Source: a bacterium
GTDB lineage: Bacteria; Planctomycetota; UBA11346
DNA length: 15,027 nt
Assembly: GCA_020049615.1 (NCBI GenBank)
Contig: JAIFKN010000189.1
Location: forward strand, 1-15,027
Reading direction: 5' to 3'
Shown here: positions 14,937-15,027 of the stretch, piece after piece
How the letters are laid out: the number at the start of each line of letters is the position of its first letter
Numbering within the stretch: position 1 is the stretch's first letter
Made by a program: the position numbers and the translations under genes
Notes under the pieces: model-generated
What the model saw: only the letters and a program-made list of their open reading frames with translations
Told to the model about the DNA's origin: nothing
Database searches by the model: none

Positions 14937-15027
14937 GATGGTGGGCAGTACAGGATTTGAACCAGTCAATAAGACATATTGCGGGTGGCCCATTACGACA
15001 CAACCCCTTGCAATGCAAGGGGTTGTT
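14937..15027 (-). repeat. 91-bp tandem unit 2 with tRNA 3'-end-like segment
   Basis: This is a direct copy of unit 1 with only two substitutions in 91 bases: T to C in the GGGTGGYCC stretch and G to A at the single base between the palindrome arms. The T-loop match is at 14953-14963, the short stem at 14967-14981 and the palindrome at 15000-15012 and 15014-15026. The window ends on the last base of the unit, so further copies, or a complete parental tRNA gene, may lie beyond. Confidence 0.8.

Noticed and set aside
14846..15027. CRISPR array
   Set aside because: The whole 91-bp unit repeats with only two substitutions, so there is no repeat/spacer alternation, and no cas gene is present.
14846..15027. 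Canonical tRNA gene, or integron attC sites
   Set aside because: A full cloverleaf cannot be drawn: the D-arm is missing, the acceptor pairing has a mismatch and the variable loop is absent. The conserved attC core motifs with paired R/L boxes are not found, nor an integrase.

Overview
The window is very GC-rich (roughly 70%), densely coded bacterial DNA. The best lineage indicator is the minus-strand operon at 13126-9784, which encodes a DUF1549/DUF1553 (PSCyt2/PSD1) protein, a Tat-exported DUF1501 protein and a PSCyt1-type c-type cytochrome domain. This gene set is abundant in Planctomycetota and also occurs in Verrucomicrobiota, Lentisphaerota and some neighbouring groups. I infer a high-GC planctomycete or close relative. 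No rRNA gene, canonical tRNA, CRISPR array or transposase gene is visible.

Layout, left to right. A 5'-truncated helical-repeat protein (1-1188, +) converges on a secreted or lipoprotein-like protein of unknown function (3374-1620, -). Between them lies a palindromic element of about 460 bp whose near-identical ends supply the stop codons of both genes. The unknown gene is coupled by a GTGA overlap to glgB, the glycogen branching enzyme (5551-3371, -). Its 5' end contains a heptanucleotide tandem repeat and a REP-like hairpin. Divergent from glgB is a large DUF4388 (PATAN-like) plus TPR protein (5657-8204, +) that is interrupted by two frameshifts in this sequence.

From 13126 down to 8213 the minus strand carries five tightly packed genes: DUF1549/DUF1553, DUF1501, PSCyt1 cytochrome, a YqiA-like alpha/beta-hydrolase and a TrpH/YciV-like PHP phosphoesterase. 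Starts and stops overlap by 1-4 nt at three of the four junctions. The remaining gap, between the cytochrome and the hydrolase, holds a second copy of the REP-like hairpin, so this may be two transcription units. Divergent from this operon is a YkgJ-type cysteine-cluster protein (13228-14034, +) with a good sigma70-like promoter. It is followed by a small antibiotic-biosynthesis-monooxygenase-fold protein (to 14383), which converges with overlapping stop codons on a small unknown gene (14784-14380, -).

The right end is the most unusual part. Two 91-bp tandem units (14846-15027) each contain, on the minus strand, the T-arm, acceptor 3' strand and encoded CCA of a tRNA, but no recognisable D-arm. 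Each also carries a small anticodon-arm-like hairpin and a separate 13-bp perfect palindrome. On the left the array ends in a hairpin of different sequence that could terminate a leftward transcript. The sequence stops exactly at a unit boundary, so the array probably continues beyond the window.

Functionally the window mixes glycogen metabolism (glgB), a TPR scaffold or regulator, cell-envelope proteins of the planctomycete cytochrome/DUF1501 type, and small housekeeping hydrolases. No single pathway unites them.
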